From: a bacterium
GTDB lineage: Bacteria > Babelota > Babeliae > Babelales > RVW-14
Direction of reading: 5' to 3'
DNA length: 7,262 nucleotides
Assembly: GCA_023249955.1 (NCBI GenBank)
Contig: JAHFBR010000058.1
Location: 1-7,262 of the forward strand
Within the stretch, counting starts at the first letter, position 1. Each line of letters opens with the position of its first letter. A program made the position numbers and the translations under genes. The notes under the pieces were generated by a model. The model was not told the DNA's origin. It saw only the letters and a list, made by a program, of their open reading frames with translations, and did no database searches. Shown piece by piece: positions 1 through 5,191 of this stretch.

Positions 1-864
1 ATTGTGAATATCAGGACGCTGAGCAGTCAAATCATGCTCGCCATCGGGGTAATAAAACACCTCATAGGTCTTGCCGTACTGCTGCAATTTTTCCACAAGC
101 GCACGCGCTTCGCGCACATCAACAATGGAATCCTTTTCACCATGCGCAATCAGCAGCGGAGTGGTAATCTCATTTGCCCAGCGGGTTGCAGAGCGCTTGG
201 CATACTCTTCGTCTTTATTGCCAGGCGTATGCCCGATCACGTTCATCAGCACCTCAATCATATCCGGACGGTCTTGTTCGAAATAAAGGAGGTCAAACAC
301 CCCTGATATCAAAGCTGCCGCTTTGAAGCCGCGATAATGCCGCATGACCATTAACCCCTGCATCGCACCGCGCGAAAAGCCAACCATAAAAAGATTGGTT
401 GCATCGGCATAGTCAAGCTCGTGCGCAGCACTCATGATATTCAACACATCGTTCACATCATCGCCCCCACACCCATCGCGTCCCTGGCCGCCATCATTGC
501 CACGGTATTGCGTCGCCAGCACCACGTAGCCGTTTTTGGCCAAGAAATAAATATCGCGGTGCAACTGCCGAACGGTTATCTTGCCAGAATCATTCGTGCC
601 ACCACGATTATAAATCACCACCGGCAGCTTTTTGCCGGCACTATCTTTTGGTTTTGCAATAATGCCAATAACTTTTAATCCGTCGCTGAGATATTCCATT
701 CTTAAAAATTCAACATCCTGCACCGCTTCAAACCAGGCGATTGCATCTTGATACACCAGCTTGGTTATGCCTGCTTGAGTGTGCTCATCAAGCGTTTCAA
801 AGACGTGAGGAACAAAGGGTTTGATATCAACGATAATTTTTTTTGATTGCATAGCGCTTACCAT
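1..864 (-). CDS. Alpha/beta hydrolase, prolyl oligopeptidase (S9)-like, C-terminus cut by window edge
   Basis: Reverse-strand reading gives 288 uninterrupted codons running off the left edge, so the stop is not seen. The protein is a serine hydrolase, probably a peptidase or esterase. Numbered from the ATG at 864, the nucleophile elbow GFSRG places Ser164, the acid is Asp245 in HGEKDSIVD, and His277 lies in DGEHD, so the whole catalytic triad is present and only a short tail should be missing. Before the elbow, the stretch VVIYNRGG-to-ATQYRGNDGG is the usual oxyanion-strand region of dienelactone hydrolase and S9 C-terminal domains. No beta-propeller and no signal peptide are visible, so it is the catalytic domain alone and probably cytosolic. 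An in-frame ATG at 852 (MQSKK) is an equally possible start; neither has a good Shine-Dalgarno. It lies downstream of the BI-1 gene but behind a terminator. Substrate cannot be told. Confidence 0.88.
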   Translation of the reverse strand, partial: MVSAMQSKKIIVDIKPFVPHVFETLDEHTQAGITKLVYQDAIAWFEAVQDVEFLRMEYLSDGLKVIGIIAKPKDSAGKKLPVVIYNRGGTNDSGKITVRQLHRDIYFLAKNGYVVLATQYRGNDGGQGRDGCGGDDVNDVLNIMSAAHELDYADATNLFMVGFSRGAMQGLMVMRHYRGFKAAALISGVFDLLYFEQDRPDMIEVLMNVIGHTPGNKDEEYAKRSATRWANEITTPLLIAHGEKDSIVDVREARALVEKLQQYGKTYEVFYYPDGEHDLTAQRPDIHN

Positions 865-869
865 TTCTA

Positions 870-881
870 TGTTACGTAACA
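870..881. promoter_or_regulatory. Perfect 12-bp palindrome TGTTACGTAACA before the hydrolase gene
   Basis: The sequence TGTTACGTAACA reads identically on both strands and lies 5 bases upstream of the ATG at 864, between the terminator at 895-932 and the hydrolase start. With no loop it cannot form a good RNA hairpin, so a binding site for a dimeric DNA-binding protein is the more natural reading. The regulator is unknown. No convincing -35/-10 pair is seen in the 30 bases available. Confidence 0.35.
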
Positions 882-894
882 AAGCCAAACCAAT

Positions 895-932
895 AAAAAA
901 AGGCCCATGGAATACTCCATAGGCCTTTTTTT
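895..932 (-). terminator. Rho-independent terminator of the GNAT/BI-1 transcription unit
   Basis: The arms 895-911 and 916-932 are complementary over 17 positions with a 4-base loop (912-915). The GC-rich core GGCC is flanked by a run of A on one side and T on the other, giving a U-tract in either direction. The single imperfect pair (906/921) is a C-A mismatch on the plus strand but a G-U wobble on the minus strand, so the structure is better in minus-strand RNA. It begins 24 bases after the BI-1 stop codon, as expected for that gene's terminator. Confidence 0.9.
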
Positions 933-955
933 TATATCATTTTTTCGACGATTTA

Positions 956-1645
956 TTAATCTTTTCTCTTGCCCAACAAGTTAAGCAGATGCAAGAACAG
1001 GTTAATAAAATCAAGATACAGCATCAAAGCGCCAAGCAAGGCTGCCTTGTGCGCCGATTCGCCATGACCGATAACATCAGCACCAAGATCTTTGATCTTT
1101 TGCACATCATATGCAGTCAAGCCAGTAAAGATCAGAACTGCCAAAAATGAGATCACATAATCAAATTGGCGGTTGCCCAAAAACATATTGATTACAGATG
1201 CCAAGATGATGCCAAACAACGCCATGGTCAGGAAGTTGCCAGCGCTGGTCAAGTCGGCTTTGGTAAAGTAACCGTACAGCGACATGATACCAAAGATGCC
1301 AGCGGTGATACCAAATACCATGTAAATTGATGACAGCTGATAAACAGCAAAAATTGCTGAGAGCGTGATACCGGTCAGCACTGAGTATGCAATAAAGCAC
1401 ACGGATGCTGCAGCAGTGCTCATCTTTGCAAGGCGCATTGAGAAGAAAATGACCAAGCCAAGCTGTGCCAGCACAAGCCCGTAAAACAGCAACTTGTTGG
1501 ACATGATGGCATAAAAAATTGCTGGGTTTGAATACACGCTGTACGCGGTGACAGCAGAGATTGTTAATGCAGCGCTCATCCAGCCGTACACCTTGTACAT
1601 GAACTGCGAGAGCGTCATGACATAAGAACGTCGTGTGGTTAACAT
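956..1645 (-). CDS. Bax inhibitor-1 (BI-1/YbhL/YccA) family membrane protein
   Basis: A 229-residue integral membrane protein with about seven hydrophobic helices (roughly 22-40, 52-70, 77-100, 105-126, 135-155, 162-179 and 201-224), the normal length and topology for the family. Family signatures are LSQFMYKVYGWM near the N-terminus, GLTAYDVQKIK (Asp180) and LMLYLDFINLFLHLL (Asp212), with a charged KRKD tail. In the Bacillus homologue YetJ two such aspartates form a pH-sensing pair that gates a calcium leak; Asp180 and Asp212 are the likely equivalents here (inference by motif position). In bacteria such proteins act in ion homeostasis or interact with membrane proteases (YccA with FtsH). 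The start at 1645 is supported by AAAGGA six bases upstream (1652-1657), so the internal Met10 is less likely. It lies 101 bases after the GNAT gene and ends before a strong terminator, so it is probably the last gene of that unit. Confidence 0.95.
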   Translation of the reverse strand: MLTTRRSYVMTLSQFMYKVYGWMSAALTISAVTAYSVYSNPAIFYAIMSNKLLFYGLVLAQLGLVIFFSMRLAKMSTAAASVCFIAYSVLTGITLSAIFAVYQLSSIYMVFGITAGIFGIMSLYGYFTKADLTSAGNFLTMALFGIILASVINMFLGNRQFDYVISFLAVLIFTGLTAYDVQKIKDLGADVIGHGESAHKAALLGALMLYLDFINLFLHLLNLLGKRKD

Positions 1646-1674
1646 AGTTTTTCCTTTCAGTTAGATGCTTGGAG

Positions 1675-1702
1675 TTTGCCATAAGACTAAGAATTTGGCA
1701 AA
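1675..1702. repeat. Inverted repeat TTTGCCA-N14-TGGCAAA upstream of BI-1 gene
   Basis: Two perfect 7-base arms (1675-1681 and 1696-1702) lie 30 to 57 bases before the BI-1 start codon. Their centres are 21 bases apart, two turns of DNA, which would suit a dimeric regulator bound to one face. The 14-base loop makes a weak RNA hairpin. No clear -10/-35 pair was found around it, so a regulatory role is only a suggestion. Confidence 0.3.
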
Positions 1703-1746
1703 AAAGGTGGTAAAAGTGGGTATTTTTTCTTAAAACCGGTGATTTT

Positions 1747-2358
1747 TTATTGCAAGGCTTCGGCATCGATACCAAGAGCTATCCATTCCCTTGGCTTTCC
1801 TTCGTTCACCCGAAACAACTCTTTAAACCCAAGGCCGCTATAAAAACGAATCGCTTGAGCATTGGCTGCATAGGTGTTGAGGTAGATTTTTTTCACATCT
1901 GGAAAAAATGTTGTTAGAGAAAGCATCATTTTCTTGCCTATCCCTTTGCCACGACAAGCAGCATCCACATACACTTTAGATAAAAAAATTGAAGAAACAT
2001 CGATACCAGGAGTGATTGGTTTTTTTACGAATGCTATAAACTTCGCACGATTTTCTTTGTCAGAATAATCGACAGTAAAAAAATTGTTCACCAACATGCA
2101 GCCGACAACGGTTCTAGATTCGTCATCTTCAGCCACAAAAAGCATTCCTTGTCTAAAAATCGATTTTTTAACCTTGCTCACCTTTTGTGTTATTGGCTTG
2201 TAAACATCCCGGGCAACCTGCGTCGCAAGTTTGACACAAGCTGGTATGTCAGCCTCAGTTGCAAGCCTTATAATAACGCCTGCTTGTACATTGGTAGAAC
2301 AAAGGGCTAAAAAGCATGAAAATATGAAATAAACACGAGAATATGTAAAATTCGTCAT
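1747..2358 (-). CDS. GNAT-family N-acetyltransferase with N-terminal signal peptide
   Basis: A 203-residue protein. The start at 2358 is chosen because GGAGG (2364-2368) sits five bases upstream and a TATAAT promoter lies just before it; a longer in-frame reading to 2448 would run through the promoter. Residues 1-26 look like a signal peptide: one arginine (Arg8), a hydrophobic stretch VYFIFSCFLALC, and a VQA|G cleavage site. The GNAT fold begins immediately after (VIIRLATEADIPACVKLA). The acetyl-CoA loop is CRGKGIGKK (Arg136 to Lys143) after strand VYVDA, and the C-terminal half NTYAANAQAIRFYSGLGFKE (161-180) is the standard last motif. The fold appears complete and active-looking. GNATs move an acetyl group from acetyl-CoA to an amine, but the acceptor is unknown. 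An exported form is odd because acetyl-CoA is cytosolic. The h-region could instead be an uncleaved membrane anchor. Confidence 0.88.
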   Translation of the reverse strand: MTNFTYSRVYFIFSCFLALCSTNVQAGVIIRLATEADIPACVKLATQVARDVYKPITQKVSKVKKSIFRQGMLFVAEDDESRTVVGCMLVNNFFTVDYSDKENRAKFIAFVKKPITPGIDVSSIFLSKVYVDAACRGKGIGKKMMLSLTTFFPDVKKIYLNTYAANAQAIRFYSGLGFKELFRVNEGKPREWIALGIDAEALQ

Positions 2359-2363
2359 AATAG

Positions 2364-2406
2364 CCTCCATTTCGTTAATTATAACAGAAAACTCCCATCG
2401 CGTAAA
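2364..2406 (-). promoter_or_regulatory. Sigma-70-type promoter and Shine-Dalgarno of the GNAT gene
   Basis: On the minus strand the -35 box TTTACG (2401-2406, 4 of 6 consensus) is followed after exactly 17 bases by a perfect -10 box TATAAT (2378-2383). Transcription should start near 2371, giving a leader of only about a dozen bases containing GGAGG (2364-2368). Together these fix the GNAT start at 2358 and show that the gene is transcribed independently of the NTT gene upstream. Confidence 0.75.
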
Positions 2407-2455
2407 AGGTGGCAAAAACAGGTGTTTATAAAGAAATTGTATAACCAAAAGAAAA

Positions 2456-2483
2456 AGCCCCCCGATGCTTCCATCAGGGGGCT
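2456..2483 (-). terminator. Rho-independent terminator of the NTT gene
   Basis: A 12-bp stem (2456-2467 with 2472-2483) closes a 4-base loop. Read on the minus strand it is AGCCCCCTGATG, loop GAAG, then CATCGGGGGGCT followed by TTTTTCTTTT. The one imperfect pair is a G-U wobble on the minus strand and a C-A mismatch on the plus strand, so it works for the minus-strand gene. It starts 11 bases after the NTT stop codon. Confidence 0.95.
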
Positions 2484-2494
2484 CATAAAAACGC

Positions 2495-3796
2495 TTATTC
2501 GATAATCTGGCCTTCGCGAATCAAGCGGCTGTTGGTTGTGCCAACGTACATGGCCATTGCAATCCAAACACCCACGACGCCCAGCGAGATCAGGGAGCCG
2601 TAAAAAATCAGATCGGACATGACGGGAAACGATGCAACAACCGATGCCCCGGTACCTTTTGCGGTACGACCACCAAAGCCATCCATCCAGCTTTTTGCTT
2701 TAAATTTGATATCTTTGCTCGTTGGAATGTACATGTACTCTTTGCAGGGGTTATTCAGCGCATAGCTCAAGCCTTTGAGCGCAACCATCGATCCAAAGAG
2801 TAGCCACAGGCTATGAAACATCCAAATGCCGCACACTGCCAAGCCAATGGTAACCGGATATGCCACCATGCAAAATGTAAAACCAAAATGACGAATAACA
2901 AAGCTGGTACCAATAATGGCAAACACCAATGCCAACAAGTTAACCGACACACCAAAAAACCCCATAAACTCAGCAAGTTTTTCCGGCGTTGGATAGGCAT
3001 CCACAGCAGCGAACTTCATCTGCAGATTAATAATTTCGCCAATTACCTCGTACAACGTCGAGACGGCTAAAATCCCAATCAGATATGATTTTGAAAACAG
3101 CAGGCGCAAGCCCTCAAAGATGCCAGTCGGTTGATGTTTGGTGACCTGTTTCACCTGCAGCGCATCTGGATGCTTGGTTACAAACAATTTGATCATCAGC
3201 GGCACAATCAAAATGCTGATGCTGCCAATGCCAAATAACCAACCAATGCCAATGCTACTCGCCCGTGTCACCAAAAATGCGCCCAGTACCGAACCAATTT
3301 GCGCACCGGCCATGATAATGGGGTACCCTTTTTTTGCTGATGGCGCATCAACTGAACTTGCAACAAACGCCCAAAAGAGTGCCGGCATCAATGAACCCAA
3401 ACATTCAATACCGATGTACGCAATCCAACTAAAGAAGCGATATTTATCGGTCACCGTGTTTGCAAGACCAATACTAGGATGCATAACCAACAGCGCAACC
3501 ATGGCAAAAAATGCACCAAAGACCGCACTGAGCAGATAGACGAGGCGATATTTTTCCAGCCAATCGACCAGCTTGGAATAAAACATCAGCACAAAAACAA
3601 GCGCTATGAGTGATGCTATTTTTGCATACGGCAGATACAGTTTGCCCACGATATTGGCAAACACCACCTCTTTGAGTGATCGCACCAACCAATAGGTGCC
3701 AATGATAAAAAAGAAAACACTGGAAAGAAGCCCAAATTTTTTGAACTCCTCATGCGAAACATCGCCCCATAGCGTACGAACAATGTAAGAAAACAT
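2495..3796 (-). CDS. NTT/Tlc-family ATP:ADP (nucleotide) translocase
   Basis: A 433-residue polytopic membrane protein of the nonmitochondrial NTT carriers found in plastids and in Rickettsiales, Chlamydiae and Dependentiae. Family landmarks in order are WLVRSLKEVV (Lys42), ECLGSLMPALFWAFVASSVD with Glu131, the AKKGYPI loop (about 154-160), TLYEVIGEIINLQMK (248-261), and the highly conserved late block LKGLSYALNNPCKEYMYIP followed by KAKSWMDGFGGRTAKGTG (about 340-383). About eleven or twelve hydrophobic helices are visible. NTTs usually exchange host ATP for bacterial ADP, though some paralogues carry other nucleotides or use proton symport, so the exact substrate is not settled. Known members are about 500 residues; this one is short. 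The start at 3796 is preferred over one six codons upstream because AGAGGA (3803-3808) lies six bases before it and the candidate transcription start falls close by. It has its own terminator and appears monocistronic. Confidence 0.95.
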   Translation of the reverse strand: MFSYIVRTLWGDVSHEEFKKFGLLSSVFFFIIGTYWLVRSLKEVVFANIVGKLYLPYAKIASLIALVFVLMFYSKLVDWLEKYRLVYLLSAVFGAFFAMVALLVMHPSIGLANTVTDKYRFFSWIAYIGIECLGSLMPALFWAFVASSVDAPSAKKGYPIIMAGAQIGSVLGAFLVTRASSIGIGWLFGIGSISILIVPLMIKLFVTKHPDALQVKQVTKHQPTGIFEGLRLLFSKSYLIGILAVSTLYEVIGEIINLQMKFAAVDAYPTPEKLAEFMGFFGVSVNLLALVFAIIGTSFVIRHFGFTFCMVAYPVTIGLAVCGIWMFHSLWLLFGSMVALKGLSYALNNPCKEYMYIPTSKDIKFKAKSWMDGFGGRTAKGTGASVVASFPVMSDLIFYGSLISLGVVGVWIAMAMYVGTTNSRLIREGQIIE

Positions 3797-3802
3797 AATA
3801 CA

Positions 3803-3850
3803 TCCTCTGCCCATACTTTGATTGTACGCAGGCTTCAGCCGTGGCTACAA
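3803..3850 (-). promoter_or_regulatory. Candidate promoter and Shine-Dalgarno of the NTT gene
   Basis: On the minus strand a -10-like TACAAT (3821-3826, 5 of 6) follows a weak -35-like TTGTAG (3845-3850, 3 of 6) after 18 bases. The Shine-Dalgarno AGAGGA is at 3803-3808. The predicted leader is about 18 bases, as short as that of the GNAT gene. The spacer contains the small palindrome GGCTTCAGCC (3831-3840). Confidence 0.45.
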
Positions 3851-4183
3851 AGCATTGAGCCGTATGAATAAACTGTAAACAAGCATGTGGCGTACATATG
3901 CCACCACCGGGAACCTCCCTGTGTCGTTTACAGCAACCATACCAGAGACCATTATGTCATTGGAATGTGATTGCCTTTTGGCAAGAGAAGATGAGCTCTG
4001 CAGCGAGCTCGGTCAAAGGGACGCTCCCTTGTGTAGTAAAATGCTAAGACTCAGCATTTATCCTACTTTTAGGATATCTCTAAAATGCTAGGGCGTCAAA
4101 ATAATAAGTTAAAATCGCACAAAACGCCCTATGCCCAGGGTGCCGCCACTCAATGCATTGGATTTACAGAACAGTAAAACAGA
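3851..4183. other. Intergenic stretch rich in hairpins, no credible gene
   Basis: No reading frame on either strand in this stretch resembles a protein or has a Shine-Dalgarno-led start. It does contain a series of perfect or near-perfect inverted repeats: GTGGC-N8-GCCAC (3887-3904), GGGA-ACC-TCCC (3910-3920), TTGCC-TTTT-GGCAA (3971-3984), GAGCTC-N6-GAGCTC (3993-4010), AAGGGA-CGC-TCCCTT (4016-4030), AAATGCT-N7-AGCATTT (4039-4059), TATCCTA-CTTT-TAGGATA (4059-4076) and TAGGGCGT-N27-ACGCCCTA (4089-4131). A 10-bp palindrome CAATGCATTG is at 4151-4160. It could encode a structured RNA, be a degraded mobile element, or hold regulatory sites for the divergent genes. No tRNA, tmRNA, SRP RNA or RNase P signature was recognised. 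Confidence 0.5.
4037..4090. repeat. Direct repeat TAAAATGCTA (two copies) with an inverted copy and a nested hairpin between
   Basis: TAAAATGCTA occurs at 4037-4046 and again at 4081-4090. Between them, AGCATTTA (4053-4060) is an inverted partial copy that can pair with either. Immediately after it the 7-bp hairpin TATCCTA-CTTT-TAGGATA (4059-4076) lies inside the second possible pairing. Two mutually exclusive folds are therefore possible in RNA from either strand. Confidence 0.6.
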
Positions 4184-4221
4184 TTGCAAGCCCCAAGAAA
4201 AGTGTGCTATCTTTGACACAC
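4184..4221 (+). promoter_or_regulatory. Weak candidate promoter of the MNT/HEPN operon with flanking inverted repeat
   Basis: A -35-like TTGCAA (4184-4189, 4 of 6) and a -10-like TATCTT (4208-4213, 4 of 6) are 18 bases apart. Arms GTGTG (4202-4206) and CACAC (4217-4221) bracket the -10 box and could be an autoregulatory operator, as is common for toxin-antitoxin pairs. A perfect TTGACA (4213-4218) is also present but has no -10 box at usable spacing. The call is tentative. Confidence 0.25.
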
Positions 4222-4258
4222 GAAACTTGTAAAAATGCGTGGTAATCAAAGGATACCT

Positions 4259-4579
4259 ATGATTAGCCCAGAAAAAATTGAAGAAGTTGCACAACGCCTC
4301 GTTAAGGCTTACGATCCGCTGGCAATCTATGTTTTTGGTTCGTATGCCTGGGGTCATCCAGACGACGATAGTGATCTGGATATTTTGATTGTGGTAAGCC
4401 AATCTGAAGAAAAAAAACATACACGCTCACTTGCTGGTTACCGTTCATTGCGTGGCATGCAGATTGCTAAAGATATTCTGGTGTTCACAAAAAATGAATT
4501 TGATGCTTGGCTCAAAGATGAATCATCTCTCTGTTTCAAGGTGAAAAACAAAGGGAAAGTGCTTTATGCCAGGGCCTAA
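4259..4579 (+). CDS. Minimal nucleotidyltransferase (MNT family), antitoxin-like partner of the HEPN protein
   Basis: A 106-residue single-domain nucleotidyltransferase of the DNA polymerase beta superfamily. The catalytic motif GSYAWG...SDLD gives Gly27-Ser28 followed after ten residues by Asp39-x-Asp41, the metal-binding pair, and Asp72 in KDILVFTKNEFD is the likely third acidic residue, so it looks catalytically complete. In studied MntA/HepT systems the MNT protein transfers AMP to a tyrosine of the HEPN RNase and so neutralises it; that role here is inferred from family and context. The start at 4259 is chosen over an in-frame ATG at 4235 because AAAGGA lies five bases upstream and the MISPEKIEEVAQRL helix is the usual N-terminus. 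It overlaps the next gene by 14 bases, so the two are translationally coupled. No signal peptide. Confidence 0.93.
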   Translation: MISPEKIEEVAQRLVKAYDPLAIYVFGSYAWGHPDDDSDLDILIVVSQSEEKKHTRSLAGYRSLRGMQIAKDILVFTKNEFDAWLKDESSLCFKVKNKGKVLYARA

Positions 4580-4979
4580 AGAATGGTTAATCAAAGCACT
4601 AAGTGATCTGAAGATGGCAAAAAAGGGCATTAAAGATGATGATGACACCCTTGATGGAGCAGCCTATCACACGCATCAATGCGCCGAAAAGGCCTTAAAG
4701 GCTTTTCTTTTTTTCTCCAAACAGCCTATAAAAAAGGTACATGACCTAGAGCTTCTTGTTGAGCTCTGCTCTGCAATTGACCAAAATTTTAAAGTGCTTT
4801 TTGATTCGGTTGAAAGACTCAATCCTTATGCTATCTATTCACGTTACCCAGACGATCGCTTTTATATCGATAGACAAGAGGTTGAAGAGGCAATCGAAAT
4901 GGCAGCAACCGTTTTGAATTTTGTGAAGAAGAAAATCGAAGAACCTCAAAATCCAACCTTAAAGCTCTTTGATAGGTAG
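4566..4979 (+). CDS. HEPN-domain protein (PF05168-like), toxin-like partner of the nucleotidyltransferase
   Basis: A 137-residue helical protein with the HEPN pattern: an N-terminal helix EWLIKALSDLKMAKKGI, the core AAYHTHQCAEKALKAFLFF (His35, His37, Gln38, Glu41, Lys42), then KKVHDLELLVELC (His59), and a C-terminal YSRYPDD segment with a final helix. This HxxQxxEKxLKA type is usually encoded next to a minimal nucleotidyltransferase, as here. HEPN proteins of toxin-antitoxin systems are often RNases whose active site is R-x4-6-H; no such arrangement can be seen in this sequence, so either the site is built differently or the protein is not an RNase. The ATG at 4566 lies inside the MNT gene; AAGGGA nine bases upstream is a weak Shine-Dalgarno, fitting coupled translation. 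Alternatives are a nucleotide-binding or substrate-recruiting partner of the MNT. Confidence 0.92.
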   Translation: MPGPKEWLIKALSDLKMAKKGIKDDDDTLDGAAYHTHQCAEKALKAFLFFSKQPIKKVHDLELLVELCSAIDQNFKVLFDSVERLNPYAIYSRYPDDRFYIDRQEVEEAIEMAATVLNFVKKKIEEPQNPTLKLFDR

Positions 4980-4993
4980 GCTCTGTTGAGGTT
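4942..4993. repeat. Inverted repeat AACCTCAA/TTGAGGTT spanning the HEPN stop codon
   Basis: Two perfect 8-base arms (4942-4949 and 4986-4993) enclose 36 bases that include the end of the HEPN gene. No T-tract follows, so it is not a normal terminator. It may be chance or help protect the 3' end of the operon transcript. Confidence 0.3.
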
Positions 4994-5037
4994 TCAAGTT
5001 TTCTATTAAATACATAAGCAGACAACAGCGTATTTTC

Positions 5038-5065
5038 GTCATCCCCGCGTAGGCGGGGATCCAGG
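5038..5065. repeat. Widespread GC-rich palindromic repeat unit (REP/dRS3-like)
   Basis: The core ATCCCCGC (5041-5048), loop GTAG and GCGGGGAT (5053-5060) is a perfect 8-bp stem, preceded by GTC and followed by CCAGG. This matches the small dispersed palindrome of the form GTCATCCCCGC-N4-GCGGGGATCCAG known from many bacterial genomes and related in form to Neisseria dRS3 elements. Translated on the minus strand it gives the tell-tale LDPRLRGDD peptide often mis-annotated inside small proteins. It lies in the convergent gap between the HEPN and MutS-like genes, a common site for such repeats. One copy is seen; no T-run follows, so terminator function is unlikely. Confidence 0.75.
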
Positions 5066-5191
5066 CAAGCTTCTCTGTTCGTCTTAGCCATACAAATCTT
5101 TCCAAGCAGGATTGGATGAGCACGATTTTTCTGCACTATGTTTGTTAGAAAAACTATGAGCTGCGATAAAAAGCCAACAGAACCTAAGTGC

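Noticed and set aside
1161..1775. Minus-strand reading frame of 204 codons overlapping the BI-1 gene in another frame.
   Set aside because: The BI-1 frame carries all family motifs and the Shine-Dalgarno; this frame has a cysteine- and histidine-rich translation with no family resemblance.
3138..3539. Plus-strand reading frame of 133 codons within the NTT gene.
   Set aside because: It is the complementary shadow of conserved transmembrane segments of the NTT carrier.
3857..3904. GAGCCGTATG at 3857-3866 resembles the start of group II intron domain V.
   Set aside because: The expected second arm (ending like CGTACGGTTC) and GAAA loop are missing and there is no intron reverse transcriptase. 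The GTGGC region that can pair with it pairs better with GCCAC just downstream.
3885..4091. Plus-strand reading frame of 68 codons in the intergenic region.
   Set aside because: No Shine-Dalgarno, no recognisable protein features, and it runs straight through the chain of hairpins.
3851..4183. A CRISPR array or tRNA in the hairpin-rich region.
   Set aside because: There is no regularly spaced long repeat, and no cloverleaf or TTCRANNC T-loop was found on either strand.
4213..4218. Perfect TTGACA as -35 box of the MNT/HEPN operon.
   Set aside because: At 16 to 18 bases downstream there is no -10-like hexamer (TGCGTG region), so it is probably coincidental.
4109..4420. Minus-strand reading frame of 103 codons opposite the nucleotidyltransferase gene.
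   Set aside because: It is antisense to the clearly recognisable MNT catalytic motif and its translation resembles no protein family.
5161..5191. Possible terminator of the MutS-like gene just after its stop.
   Set aside because: A TTTTT run is present on the minus strand but no stable stem precedes it.
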